This document shows positions 51,788-60,747 of a stretch of DNA of 64,000 nt, one piece after another; the first letter of the stretch is position 1; the number at the start of each line of letters is the position of its first letter. Below the pieces are notes generated by a model. That model saw only the letters and a list, made by a program, of their open reading frames with translations. It searched no databases and was not told where the DNA came from. Source of the DNA: Calditrichaceae bacterium (GTDB lineage Bacteria > Calditrichota > Calditrichia > RBG-13-44-9 > J075); assembly GCA_013360445.1 (NCBI GenBank), contig JABWBP010000021.1, positions 1-64,000 of the forward strand, in the 5' to 3' direction. The position numbers were made by a program, and so were the translations under genes.

Positions 51788-54700
51788 CTAAAGCTGGTAT
51801 TCACACTCATCTTTCTTCGTCGCCGTTGTAACCGTATTTGCCGGCAGCGCCAGGTTGATGCGGTGCTCCCCGGAAACCGGCAGTGTGAAGGGATCCAGAG
51901 CGACGTCCCCGGCCTGTTGTACCCCCCCGGCGTAAAGAACCAGGCTCGCCACGTAATCCACGTTGGGAAGGTGCTCGATGCGGCTGATGATGTCGGAAAG
52001 GCAGATGGCCTTTCCGAATTCCCAGCCGGTCTGCTCCGCTCCCCCGGTGAGGGGATGGATGTAGCGGTTGAGCGTTTCCCGGGCGGCGCTCTCCACCTCC
52101 GCGGCAACCTCGATGCCAATGGGCACGATGGTAGTCTCCACGATCAACTCGGTATAGAGCGGCCCGCGCACGTGAATGTGTTTGGGAGCGACGACCAGGT
52201 TTGCGGCGGATTGTTCCAGCCCCTCGGATACAGTTTTGATCAACTGGCGGGTGGGCTGGGGCTGCTTTTCTTTGGAATCCGGCACGATCAGCACCGTTAC
52301 CCAGCCGGGAGCGAATTCCCCGCTGGCGTCGGTGTTGGGCAGGCATTTGGCGCGGGCGATCTTGCGGGAGGCGTCGCGGGCCAGCCATTCGAAATCTGCC
52401 GCCGCGACCGCGCGGTCGCGGTGCTGCAAGCGATGGGTTCCCCGCTCGATCGCTTCCTCCAGGGTTTCGGTTTCCGCGCCGGCGTCCGCGTCGAGATAAT
52501 TGGTAACCGCCTGGATGAAGGGGATGGCATTCTTCAGCGCCTTTACGGAGAGGGGCGGCACGTTGCCGATTTTCCCGCCTCCGAATTGATAATCCGCCAT
52601 GACGTTATCATCCCCGGCCGGGCAAACCATCCCCTGTTCCCCGTCGCCGAAGCGCACGATGCCCAGCCGTTTGTCCACCGTGTAGTGCCGGCTGGAGCTG
52701 TCCGACTGATCGAAATCTTCCACCTCGTGCCAGCGCACCCAGATTTCCTGAACCTCGCCGGTTTCATCTAACACCTTTTCAACGGCGTCCTCGCCCTCTG
52801 CGGCAATGATCGCGGGCATTTCCTCCTCGCCCGGCTCCCTGGCTTCTTTGATCCAAACCTGCTGAGCAATTACCAGCGGGTGCAGCAACTGGAAGCTCTG
52901 CTTGGCGGTAGCGTCGCCGGAGCCTAAAATTTCTCCCTCGATGGAGGCAGCCTGCAAGGCGTACACGCTGTTCAGGAAAATACCCTTGATGGTGGGCGGG
53001 GAAGGATGGATTCCCTCCACTACCAGTCCCTTCAGCCAATACAGCTTCCTGTCGAACATCTCCGTTACGGCAAAATCCGCCCCGCCGATCCATTCTAACA
53101 TTCCCACCCGGGTCAGGTTTTCGGTTTCATCGAAGACGTTCAATTGCACCCATTCGCGGCCGTTCCAGTAGAACCAGAGCATTTTCAGGCGTTCATCGCT
53201 GCCGAGAAATTGCTCTTCTAAGTCGATGAGCATGCGCAGCGGCCCGCCGGTGAGGGGCTGGTCGAAACCCAGAAAAATTCCCGGGTAGATCTCTGGAAAA
53301 ATTGCAAAGGGATCGAACACCAGGTCTTTGTCGCGGCACTCCGCGGTGCGGTCGATGTAGTCGAGGTTGTTTAAAGTAAAGCAGAATTGCGGCGCTTGCT
53401 CGGCAAGCTGGTATTCGATGTTGATTTCTTTTATAACCGGGTAATAGATCGTACCGGTGCTTACGGTGCCGCCGCTGCCAATGATAATTTCTTTGCCATA
53501 ATCCCCGTCGATCAGACGGGCGCGAATCCAGTATTTTTCCTCCCCGTTCACTTCGATCTTTTCGATGTCCTCCGGGCAGGTGAAGCGGATCTGCCCCGCC
53601 GCTTTGAATTTTTCCGTGGTGTCGCTCACCCGCAAACCTCTCCAGGACTCTCCGTTCCAATACTCCCAGGACAACACCGGCTGGGGATCGGGATCAGGCG
53701 GGGTAGCAGGGTAGTCGTGCCATTCGGATTCTATATGAATAGTAACCCTCGCGCCTTTTTTGGAAAAAGCTTCGTCGCTGGCGAGGTTAAAGGTATCGAA
53801 TAGCCGGGGCAACTCACCGAAGGGTTTGATGGCGAGCAGGATTCTGACCTGGTCGTCTTCGTTATAGAAGCTGCCCGCACCCTGGTCAAAGGTAATCTCG
53901 TGCCGCTGCTCATTTGCCGGAAGGGTTGGATCGCCCGCGGGAGTTATCGAGGCAACGTAGAGGGGCTGCGGGTCGCCTTCTCCCATCAAATAAGCCTTAA
54001 TCCCCGCGCCGATATTCAATCCCGCCACGTTTTCGGATAGAACCGCGACGGTAAGGTCATTGGAACGCATGGCTGTAATCATGCGCACCACCGTAATATC
54101 ATTAATATAGAGGTTAACCGGGGGGTCTAAGGCGTAGCATTTACCGGTTCGGAATACTGATGAAGTCGGCGGTATGGAGGGCGGCACTATTTTACTGCGT
54201 ATGGGATCATCGACCCGGTTATTGAATTCCAGTGTATCCTCTATTTCAAGATCATCGGGGATCAAACCTGTCTGGTCGCCCGGGCAGGCCTGGCTGCGGT
54301 CAATTTCTACCGGAATATCCTTAGCCAGCATGGGAACGTCTATGGGGCTGATTTCCAGGGGAATATCGTTGTTGAAAGCCAGGTCCGGCAGAAACGGTTT
54401 AAAAGATTTTACGCTTAACTGAATCAGGTTCAGGGTGGGAAGCTGCACCCGGCTTGCCAGGGAGAGGGGTCTGCTCAGGCGGCAGCGAATCCAGCGGCTG
54501 GTCTGCTCGAAAAGCGGCGCGCTCTTGATTTCCCCGGAAAATGGTTTGGTGAATTCCATTACGCCGCTGCGGCGGAATTTATCGGTCAAATCGACAAAAT
54601 TCCGCCTCTCCGAACTGGCCAACTCCACCCAGTTCTCCCCGTTCCAGAATTCCCAGGCGAACTGGAATTCATCACTCTCCGTGGCTCCGGAAGCGATGGT

Positions 54701-55285
54701 AAAATTCACCCGGATAACGGCCGGCTGGTTTTGGTTGAGCAGGTCTTCGTGCCCCAGGTAAAGACTGTGCTCCTGCAGCTCCGTCCCGCTGAAAATGGTG
54801 AAGGGAGTTCCGGCGAGAAAATCTTCGCTATGCTTATAGAAACGGTCGCCCGGCGCGTCCACGCTGAAAATTTCCTGCAACCGGGCGAAACTGGCTAACA
54901 GATTGTCTTCAGTGCGAAAGAGGATTTCTTCTTTTTCCTGGTTTTCTTTGACCGCTTCCCCGGCCAGTTCGGTTCCCCGGGGAACCAGCACATTGAGGGC
55001 GGTTCCTTCCGCCAGGGAGAAGGTAACCGGGGCCACGGCGGACTGCGCCGGGCGCATTTGAATGCCCATCATGTCCAGAAAGGCGACCAGGTTCTTATGG
55101 GGAACCTCGTTCAAGCGCCGGATGACCTGCTCGTGCATGTTCAGGAAAATCTTCAGCAGCGCCACGCCGGGGTCTTTTTCATGCTGCGCTTCCCATTCCG
55201 GGGTGTAAAAACGGGCAATGGAGCGGGCTTTTTGCAGTAGTTCCTGAAACGTTCGCCGGTCGATTTTGGGTGAAATAGGATTCAT
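51788..55285 (-). CDS. Large baseplate J/gp47-family protein
   Basis: 1165 residues. N-terminus PKIDRRTFQELLQKARSIA and EWEAQHEKDPGVALLKIF matches its shorter paralogue; two long beta-rich insertions follow, with repeated jelly-roll units marked by YWNGESWRGL, FYWNGREWVQL and FWNGENWVELAS. The J-like core is near residues 870-1100 (KRLGIVRFGDGEQGMVCPAGDDN, YQFGGGKIGNVPPL, RGTHRLQHRDRAVAAADFEWLA). Longest baseplate gene here; equivalent by order to Afp11. GGAG precedes the ATG; three bases separate it from the gp25 gene. Confidence 0.9.
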   Translation of the reverse strand: MNPISPKIDRRTFQELLQKARSIARFYTPEWEAQHEKDPGVALLKIFLNMHEQVIRRLNEVPHKNLVAFLDMMGIQMRPAQSAVAPVTFSLAEGTALNVLVPRGTELAGEAVKENQEKEEILFRTEDNLLASFARLQEIFSVDAPGDRFYKHSEDFLAGTPFTIFSGTELQEHSLYLGHEDLLNQNQPAVIRVNFTIASGATESDEFQFAWEFWNGENWVELASSERRNFVDLTDKFRRSGVMEFTKPFSGEIKSAPLFEQTSRWIRCRLSRPLSLASRVQLPTLNLIQLSVKSFKPFLPDLAFNNDIPLEISPIDVPMLAKDIPVEIDRSQACPGDQTGLIPDDLEIEDTLEFNNRVDDPIRSKIVPPSIPPTSSVFRTGKCYALDPPVNLYINDITVVRMITAMRSNDLTVAVLSENVAGLNIGAGIKAYLMGEGDPQPLYVASITPAGDPTLPANEQRHEITFDQGAGSFYNEDDQVRILLAIKPFGELPRLFDTFNLASDEAFSKKGARVTIHIESEWHDYPATPPDPDPQPVLSWEYWNGESWRGLRVSDTTEKFKAAGQIRFTCPEDIEKIEVNGEEKYWIRARLIDGDYGKEIIIGSGGTVSTGTIYYPVIKEINIEYQLAEQAPQFCFTLNNLDYIDRTAECRDKDLVFDPFAIFPEIYPGIFLGFDQPLTGGPLRMLIDLEEQFLGSDERLKMLWFYWNGREWVQLNVFDETENLTRVGMLEWIGGADFAVTEMFDRKLYWLKGLVVEGIHPSPPTIKGIFLNSVYALQAASIEGEILGSGDATAKQSFQLLHPLVIAQQVWIKEAREPGEEEMPAIIAAEGEDAVEKVLDETGEVQEIWVRWHEVEDFDQSDSSSRHYTVDKRLGIVRFGDGEQGMVCPAGDDNVMADYQFGGGKIGNVPPLSVKALKNAIPFIQAVTNYLDADAGAETETLEEAIERGTHRLQHRDRAVAAADFEWLARDASRKIARAKCLPNTDASGEFAPGWVTVLIVPDSKEKQPQPTRQLIKTVSEGLEQSAANLVVAPKHIHVRGPLYTELIVETTIVPIGIEVAAEVESAARETLNRYIHPLTGGAEQTGWEFGKAICLSDIISRIEHLPNVDYVASLVLYAGGVQQAGDVALDPFTLPVSGEHRINLALPANTVTTATKKDECEYQL

Positions 55286-55288
55286 CGT

Positions 55289-55687
55289 TCACTCCGTGCC
55301 TTCCTGTAAGTAGAATGGGAAGACCAGGTTGAATTCATGGTTGGTGGCGCGCACCCGGTAATCGATGCTGATCATCAGTTTGCCGGTATCGGCTTCCGTA
55401 TCCGATACCGTTACGTTCACCACTTCGATGCGCGACTCGTAGCTGACCAGCGCCTCCCGCACCGTGCTCTCGACCCGGTTGACGGTTCCGGCGTTGATGG
55501 GGTCGAAAACCATCTCATGGATCCCGCACCCAAAATCCGGGCGCATCGCTCTTTCTCCCCTGGCGGTGCTGAGGATGATCCAGATCGCTTCTCGGATATC
55601 CTCCTCCTGCCGGGAGAGTACGATCTTCCCCGCGGAGTCCACCCGCACGGGAAATTTCCAACCGCTTCCTAAAAATTCTTTGGCCAT
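55289..55687 (-). CDS. gp25/GPW-family baseplate wedge protein
   Basis: 132 residues, the size of T4 gp25 and Afp9. Family signs: an N-terminal GSGWKFPVRV, the core EEDIREAIWIILSTARGERAMRPDFGCGI-type segment, VESTVREALVSYESRIEV and a C-terminal strand MISIDYRVRATN. It is a wedge protein that starts sheath assembly around the hub. Three bases before the large J gene. The ATG lacks a clear ribosome site. Confidence 0.92.
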   Translation of the reverse strand: MAKEFLGSGWKFPVRVDSAGKIVLSRQEEDIREAIWIILSTARGERAMRPDFGCGIHEMVFDPINAGTVNRVESTVREALVSYESRIEVVNVTVSDTEADTGKLMISIDYRVRATNHEFNLVFPFYLQEGTE

Positions 55688-55790
55688 GGTCTTATTGCCG
55701 GTTTTGAGAATTAATAGTTACAACCCTGTTATCGAATTCGCAGCGAGAGCAGGGGGGGGATGTAACGCCTTAGCCCCTGTTTTAAAAATT

Positions 55791-55866
55791 GCCACAAAGG
55801 CTCTAAGACCCTAAGTTTCACTAAAAAATCGTAAAAATTCTTGGTGAAACTTTGTGACTTTGTGGC
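55791..55866. repeat. Palindromic element GCCACAAAG...CTTTGTGGC
   Basis: Outer arms GCCACAAAG (55791-55799) and CTTTGTGGC (55858-55866), with inner AGTTTCAC against GTGAAACT, lie between the PAAR and gp25 genes. A related half copy (GCCACTAAGGCTCAAAGCCACAAAG) is at 63341-63365 between the sheath gene and the truncated upstream gene. Confidence 0.65.
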
Positions 55867-55901
55867 TTCGCGGCAAAAATTTGGACTTTGAAAACGGCTT
55901 C

Positions 55902-56198
55902 TTAGCCGCCGATTTGCACCGTGGGGCAACCGGCCGCGATGGCGTTGGGCGGCCCGCTTTCGGTGATCTGGTCTCCCTGCCGCGCCGCGGGAAGGTTATT
56001 GATCAACACCGTGGCGCTGCCCGCGGCCACCACTCCCCCCACGTGCGGCACGGTTCCGTTGAACAGCGGGCAGGTGTGAAAATCCGCGGCCGCCCGCCAG
56101 GCCGGCATGCCGCCGATCAGCACGTTGGCGCTGCCCGGCCCCGGCGACAGCGGGGTGCCGTGGCTGGTCTGGTCTCCCATTCTGGCTGCTAAAGGCAT
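55902..56198 (-). CDS. PAAR-domain spike tip protein
   Basis: 98 residues. The PAAR fold is visible as repeated short strands: AARMGDQTSHG, ANVLIGGMPAWRAAADFHTC, ATVLINNLPAARQGDQITE and CPTVQIGG. It carries the His/Cys residues that hold the tip metal. It sharpens the spike (Afp10-like) and can carry effectors. I choose the start at 56198 (GGAG upstream); the longer frame is repeat DNA. Confidence 0.9.
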   Translation of the reverse strand: MPLAARMGDQTSHGTPLSPGPGSANVLIGGMPAWRAAADFHTCPLFNGTVPHVGGVVAAGSATVLINNLPAARQGDQITESGPPNAIAAGCPTVQIGG

Positions 56199-56214
56199 GT
56201 CGGTCTCCGCTGCT

Positions 56215-56312
56215 TTGTAAAAATTTGTAATGCGTGACTCGTAACGCATATTGCGGATTTCGTAATGCGTATTGCGTATTCCATTGTCTTACGTATTACG
56301 CAATACGCCTCC
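56215..56312. repeat. GTAATGCGTATTGCGTA word repeats
   Basis: Direct and inverted copies of GTAATGCGTATTGCG-like words, closing with TACGTATTACGCAATACGC, between the gpV-like and PAAR genes. Similar CGTAAANCG words lie at 49590-49650. Confidence 0.6.
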
Positions 56313-56329
56313 CGTCTTCCCTAACTCCC

Positions 56330-56971
56330 CTAATTAATCATCACCATCGCCCCTTTAATAGTCATATTGGCGTTGGCTTTCAGGTCCATATTGGCCCCCG
56401 CCTCGATTTTCGCGGCGGTTTGCGATTTCATTTCCAACTGCAGCGCCTCCAGGGTGATTTTGCCGTTGGGCGCTTTGAGCTGAATATCCTTTGCGCTTTC
56501 GATGCTGATGGTATTCCCGGAGGTATCGATGGTAATCTTGTTGCTGCCCGATTTGTCGATGATCTCGATCTTCTCCTGACCGTCGCTGTCGTCCAAAATA
56601 ATTAGATGCCCGCTGCGGGATTTGATCAGGCGGCGGTTGTTCTTGCCGTCGCTGTTGCTCTCCGGCGGCTTCATCGAGCCGCTCCACAAGGAGCCGAGCA
56701 CGTACGGGTAATCGATGTTGCCGTTCTCGAAGGCGATCAATACTTCGTCGCCCACTTCAGGGAGGAAATAAGCCCCCCGCTCGCCGCCGGCCATGGGGGT
56801 GGCGATGCGCGCCCAGAAGCTTTCATCTTCGCTGTCGCGCCAGGGGTATTTCACCTTCACCCGCGCCTGGCCTTCGGGGTCCTGGTTGTTGGTTACGATG
56901 GCGATTGCCACGCCGGAAATGGTTCTATCCGCAGCCGCCTGCCGGTTTTGGATCAGGTCGATCAGGCTCAT
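56330..56971 (-). CDS. gpV/gp5-like spike protein (OB-fold and beta-helix)
   Basis: 213 residues. An OB-fold (GVAIAIVTNNQDPEGQARVKVKYPW) opens the phage baseplate assembly protein V/VgrG gp5-like domain, with FWARIATPMAGGERGAYFLPEVGDEV and YPYVLGSLWSG. A short triple-stranded beta-helix (KITIDTSGNTISIESAKDI and onward) ends the protein. It is the needle half of the spike; the gpD half is the separate upstream gene, whose stop overlaps this start (ATGA). Together they equal one Afp8/VgrG. Confidence 0.9.
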   Translation of the reverse strand: MSLIDLIQNRQAAADRTISGVAIAIVTNNQDPEGQARVKVKYPWRDSEDESFWARIATPMAGGERGAYFLPEVGDEVLIAFENGNIDYPYVLGSLWSGSMKPPESNSDGKNNRRLIKSRSGHLIILDDSDGQEKIEIIDKSGSNKITIDTSGNTISIESAKDIQLKAPNGKITLEALQLEMKSQTAAKIEAGANMDLKANANMTIKGAMVMIN

Positions 56972-58071
56972 ATCATATTTTCCTTCACGCTAAAGGTGGT
57001 TTTGTACCCGGAAGCGCTGATGCTGTGGGTGGCCTTTTCGATATAGTACACTTTGCTAAAGCGCTTGCCTAAGCCGGCCAGCTCGATGTTGTTCCCCGGC
57101 AAAATATCCGGGATGCCGATACATTCCCCGTTCCCCTTCACAAACCCTTCGCTGATCTTGTTCAGGATGGAGCGGGCCAGGTCATCGGCTTCCTTTTGGG
57201 AGGATACCGGCTGCCAGACGTGATGCACCACTCCTTGTTCCGCCTCTTCCGCGCCGCTGCTGCCGCTCCGGTCCCGGCCATGGAGGTCTGCCGGCCTTCC
57301 CCGCCCGATGATGGGCTGCTGGGCGGCGGGATCCCAGCCGCGCACCTCCACTTCCCGCACCTGGCTGGCGGCGTTCACTTCCGGCGCAAAGCTGAACAGG
57401 GTCTGGCCCCACTTCAGGGTGGTTATCACCTCGCTTTTGTCGCTGGCCGGGGGCCGGAAATACAGATCTTTTCCGAACACGAACAATTCAAAATTGATCG
57501 CGTTGGCCAGCTTATTTTTGATGAAATCCCAGTCGCTTTCCCGGTCCTGCTTGATCTGGCGGTGGCGCTCCCGGGTGTCCACGATTTTCCCGGTCTCTAA
57601 CTTGTAGCCCTGCTCGCGGATGATCTTGCGCACGATCTCGCTGTAAGTTACCGGCTGGTCGCTGCTGCCGTAATTTTCCGAACGTTTTTCTTTCATCATT
57701 TTATGGGAGAAATCGAATCCCTTGACGGTTAATTGCGAAACCCCGTTGGAGGGAAAGCTCACGTCCACGCCGGTAATCAGGCCCTGAAGTATGGTTTTCA
57801 GGTTTTTGTTGTCGCCGTACCCCACGCTGATTTCTACCTCGTTGTTCACCTCGAAGAGCGATCCCTCTTTCAGGTAGGTGAACTCGCCGCTGCCCAGGTC
57901 GAAGGGATTGCTGGTGACAAAGGAAAAATCATCCGCTCCTTCTAAGGTATTATTTACCGTGACGCTGAAGACTTCCACCTTTTCCTTCAAAATATCCTTT
58001 CCTTTCACCTTGATCTGGAAATTGGGCGCGTAAAAATGTTGATATTTTTTCTGTAGCTCGCTGAACTTCAT
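56968..58071 (-). CDS. gpD/gp27-like spike hub protein
   Basis: 367 residues. Opens with YAPNFQIKVKGKDI and has VEISVGYGDNKNLKTILQGLITGVDVSFP, YSEIVRKIIREQGYKL and FIKNKLANAINFELFVFGKDLYF, matching phage late control gene D/VgrG N-terminal hub domains. A disordered insert (RGRPADLHGRDRSGSSG, about 258-275) interrupts the last domain. Trimer hub on which the gpV needle sits. GGAG lies within the end of the LysM gene, four bases away. Confidence 0.88.
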   Translation of the reverse strand: MKFSELQKKYQHFYAPNFQIKVKGKDILKEKVEVFSVTVNNTLEGADDFSFVTSNPFDLGSGEFTYLKEGSLFEVNNEVEISVGYGDNKNLKTILQGLITGVDVSFPSNGVSQLTVKGFDFSHKMMKEKRSENYGSSDQPVTYSEIVRKIIREQGYKLETGKIVDTRERHRQIKQDRESDWDFIKNKLANAINFELFVFGKDLYFRPPASDKSEVITTLKWGQTLFSFAPEVNAASQVREVEVRGWDPAAQQPIIGRGRPADLHGRDRSGSSGAEEAEQGVVHHVWQPVSSQKEADDLARSILNKISEGFVKGNGECIGIPDILPGNNIELAGLGKRFSKVYYIEKATHSISASGYKTTFSVKENMI

Positions 58072-58075
58072 CTAT

Positions 58076-58729
58076 CTACTCCAGCGGGGGAATGGTTAAT
58101 TCCCTACCCGGCTTAACCAGCCGGGGATTGTCAATATTATTCGCAATGGCGATTTCCCGCCATCTTGCGGCGTCGCCGTATTCCTCGTGAGCGATCAGCC
58201 ACAGGCTCTCCCCGATCTTGAACACCCGGTGTTTGGTGCGGTCGGCGGATTCCAGCCCTAATTCTTTCAACTGCTCGGTGATGGTTTTGAACTCGGAAAT
58301 GGAAACCGTCAGGGTCGCCCGCACCGGGATGCCGGAGTCCAGGAACATGGTGAACTTCTGGGAAACGCTGTCGATCACGCCTTTGAATTTGGCTTTATCC
58401 CCGGCGATGGAGCCGCCCCATAAGAATAAACAGACCGGGGGCGCGTGAATCTCTTTGTTGATCTTCAGCAGGTTAACCACCTTAGCGGTGTGGTTGCGCA
58501 CGTCTTCCGCTTTTTCATAGGTGTCGAAAAACAGGCTGAGGGAGATGGTCTGGGTCTGGCCGCTGACGAACTGGGTGACCGGCACCGGCAGGCCGGGAAT
58601 GGCGCTGCGCTGGAATTGATTGCGCGTCTCGATGGTAAATTCGTTGGGGTTGTACATCGCTTCGATTACTTCCCCGGTCTCGCTCAGGTCCGCCTTCAAC
58701 GGCCGGATTTGCAATTTTTCCAGTCCCAT
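58076..58729 (-). CDS. LysM-domain baseplate hub protein (Afp7-like)
   Basis: 217 residues. The first ~155 residues are the eCIS hub domain (MYNPNEFTIETRNQFQRS, QTISLSLFFDTYEK, FKGVIDSVSQKFTMFLDSGIPVRATL), and the end is a LysM motif (HRVFKIGESLWLIAHEEYGD, LVKPGRELTIPP). It joins inner tube and spike and is placed as in Afp/PVC clusters. The start at 58729 (AAAGGG upstream) is chosen; the longer frame overlaps the tube gene in a different phase. Confidence 0.92.
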   Translation of the reverse strand: MGLEKLQIRPLKADLSETGEVIEAMYNPNEFTIETRNQFQRSAIPGLPVPVTQFVSGQTQTISLSLFFDTYEKAEDVRNHTAKVVNLLKINKEIHAPPVCLFLWGGSIAGDKAKFKGVIDSVSQKFTMFLDSGIPVRATLTVSISEFKTITEQLKELGLESADRTKHRVFKIGESLWLIAHEEYGDAARWREIAIANNIDNPRLVKPGRELTIPPLE

Positions 58730-58764
58730 GGTAACCCTTTTGTAGCTTTTCAGACTGCTGTGGT

Positions 58765-59187
58765 TTACACGTACCCGTGGTGCGCCAGCTCCAGGGTTTC
58801 GAAGGCCACCGCGCTGCCGTCGGCCTTGAAGTCCGGGCCGCTCCATTTGACCGGGTAAGCCTCTTTGAAACTCCAGATGTGGGCGACCTCTTCGGAGCGG
58901 TCTTTGAGCATGATGATGTGCACGGTGGCGCGCCGGACTTTTCCGGCAATCACGTCGTTGTGCCATTTCCAGAGCGTTTGCGAATCGGCCAGTCCTTTTT
59001 TCAGCACCAGGTTATCGAAGGTGGTCTCCTTGGGAAACTTGTGCACGTGGCTGTTCAGGCCGCCCTCCCGGAAGTCTTCTACCTGGGTGGTGGCATGCAC
59101 GCCGGAAACTTCGGAAAATCCGCCTTCGATGATGCCATCGATCTCGATGCGGAAGCGGAAACTCATGTAGGGGTCTTTTCGGGCCAT
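58765..59187 (-). CDS. Inner tube protein, second paralogue (Afp5-like)
   Basis: 140 residues. Phage T4-like tail tube family: SFRFRIEIDGIIEGGFSEVSG, then FDNLVLKKGL, LWKWHNDVIAG, and the C-terminal VAFETLELAHHGY. It is clearly paralogous to the tube gene at 61182, and by gene order corresponds to the tube-starting protein near the baseplate. GGAG precedes the ATG. Confidence 0.92.
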   Translation of the reverse strand: MARKDPYMSFRFRIEIDGIIEGGFSEVSGVHATTQVEDFREGGLNSHVHKFPKETTFDNLVLKKGLADSQTLWKWHNDVIAGKVRRATVHIIMLKDRSEEVAHIWSFKEAYPVKWSGPDFKADGSAVAFETLELAHHGYV

Positions 59188-59244
59188 GAAATACTCCGGT
59201 TATGGCGCTGCGTGCCAGCGATCCTTTCTTGAAATGGCAAAATG

Positions 59245-59346
59245 ATTTAGACAGGATTGACCGGATCATGGTCAAAAAGATGATCTAAAATTTTGTAAAT
59301 AATCCTGTTCATCCTGTTCATCCTTGCCTGCCCCGATTTATCGGGG
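59245..59346. repeat. ACAGGAT palindromic element between tube gene and Pro/Ala-rich gene
   Basis: TTTAGACAGGATTGACCGGAT (59245-59266) faces AATCCTGTTCATCCTGTTCATCC (59300-59323), followed by the palindrome CCCCGAT-TT-ATCGGGG (59331-59346). Same family as 41047-41166 and 61659-61712. It may tune the level of the tube protein relative to its neighbours. Confidence 0.65.
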
Positions 59347-59381
59347 TCAAAAAATTTAATTTAACGCGAGGTTTTCGCACT

Positions 59382-60404
59382 TTAGAAGAAAATCCCCCGG
59401 CGCTCGCTTTCGGTGCGCAGCTTTTTCTCGATGAGCCGGTACACGTCTTCCGCCAGGCGGTTGACCGCTTCCGGCGCAAAGGTCTCCCCCGCGCCCGGCC
59501 ATTCGCTGATGCCGCACGGTTTTGCTTGCCGGATGATTTCGCCGTTTCCCCGCGGATTCGCCGCAGCCGGGGTCTCCGGCGAATCCGCGGCAAGCTGCCC
59601 ATGGGAGGGCGGGAGATTTTTCCCTTTCCCCGGCGCCGCCGGGGTTACCCGGTGGGTTAATCCGGCGGGCGCGGCGAAAGCGGGGCCTGTCTCCGCCCGT
59701 GAGGGATCAGCCTCCCGGGCCTGCGCTGCACTATCGTGCCCGGGGGAGCGGAACCCTCTTCCGGATAGTGGCGCTGAATGGAAAATGGTTTCCGGAAATC
59801 CCGCCCGGCGCGAAAGCCGCGTTTTTACCGCCCCTTCCCCGGCGGGGTAAATTGCCGTTCGCAAATATTTTTGCGCAAGCTCTCCTGGCCGGGGTTTGAA
59901 GCGATTGAAGCGCAGCAGCAGGCGGGCTTCGCCGGGGAATTTCATCGCCGGCAGGACCGAATCCGGGGCGCCCATCGCGGCGGGGGGATTGTTTTCCCTG
60001 GTTTCAACGGATGCCGGCCGGCCAGCCGCCGCGCTCGCGCCAGGGGGATGGAGCGGCAAAAAGCCCGGTTTTCCCGCGGATTCCATCACTGCCAGGGGTT
60101 CGGCCAATTTCTCTTGCTTTTCCCGGTAAGCGGCAATGCGGTCAACCAGCCGCGTGAAATAGGAAAACCTTTCGATACTGCGCTGCGGAAAAAGCAACTG
60201 TTGCAATATTTGCAGCGGGGCAGCCCGGCCGGGCAAAAGCGGGATATCCCGCGAGCTTCCCATGCCGGTATGAGAGCGAACCCGAACGGCTTTCAGCGCC
60301 CATCGCCAGGGCAGCAAGAACACCAGGCTCAACGGGGAGGGGCGGCGCGACCCGCCTGGGCCGCGGGCGCCAAGCCGCGCACAGAAGCGGCGGTATTTCC
60401 CCAT
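59382..60404 (-). CDS. Pro/Ala/Arg-rich eCIS protein with conserved C-terminal helix
   Basis: About 340 residues, mostly low complexity (Pro, Ala, Gly, Arg) with no globular domain seen. The last ~35 residues (EAVNRLAEDVYRLIEKK LRTESERRG in two pieces) form an amphipathic helix of a type I associate with proteins in this position of eCIS and phage clusters, between the tube genes. A short central helix (FSYFTRLVDRIAAYREKQEKL) may be a coiled coil. Role unknown; tube or baseplate assembly is a guess from position. The start is uncertain: the ATG at 60404 has GGAG six bases upstream, while an ATG at 60527 would overlap the previous gene. Confidence 0.65.
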   Translation of the reverse strand: MGKYRRFCARLGARGPGGSRRPSPLSLVFLLPWRWALKAVRVRSHTGMGSSRDIPLLPGRAAPLQILQQLLFPQRSIERFSYFTRLVDRIAAYREKQEKLAEPLAVMESAGKPGFLPLHPPGASAAAGRPASVETRENNPPAAMGAPDSVLPAMKFPGEARLLLRFNRFKPRPGELAQKYLRTAIYPAGEGAVKTRLSRRAGFPETIFHSAPLSGRGFRSPGHDSAAQAREADPSRAETGPAFAAPAGLTHRVTPAAPGKGKNLPPSHGQLAADSPETPAAANPRGNGEIIRQAKPCGISEWPGAGETFAPEAVNRLAEDVYRLIEKKLRTESERRGIFF

Positions 60405-60504
60405 GATTCGCTCCGCCGCCGCGGCGAAAGGAGAATCTGCTGCGCCCGGGGCTGCATCCGCGAAAGCCGCCGGGTGATGCCGCCCGGGAAACTTTCGCCG
60501 GGAA

Positions 60505-60747
60505 TTATTTAGCCAAGCGCCCTTCATAAGCTTGCACGTCCTGGTTGACTTTTTGGTTGATCCGGGAAATTTCATCGCACCAGCGCCGCCGTTCCCGGTG
60601 TTCCAGGTTCATCACCTCATCCGGCGGCCAGTGAAAATAGTAGGATATGAAGGCCATCTCCTCATAAAGCCGGTCGAGGGGATAGCCGCTCAGGACTCCC
60701 CCGGCCCGGCGCTCTCTATCTCGAACCGGTGTTCGCATTTGGGGCAC
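60505..60747 (-). CDS. DUF6760-like small eCIS protein
   Basis: Up to 80 residues. The body GYPLDRLYEEMAFISYYFHWP, then EVMNLEHRERRRWCDEI and SRINQKVN, matches the small protein found after the tube gene in many eCIS and related phage clusters (DUF6760, from memory). The start is doubtful: the frame overlaps the previous gene by 58 bases at a GTG (60747) or by 49 at an ATG (60738), neither with a good ribosome site, while the conserved part begins only after the previous stop. Probably an assembly factor. Confidence 0.8.
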   Translation of the reverse strand: MPQMRTPVRDRERRAGGVLSGYPLDRLYEEMAFISYYFHWPPDEVMNLEHRERRRWCDEISRINQKVNQDVQAYEGRLAK

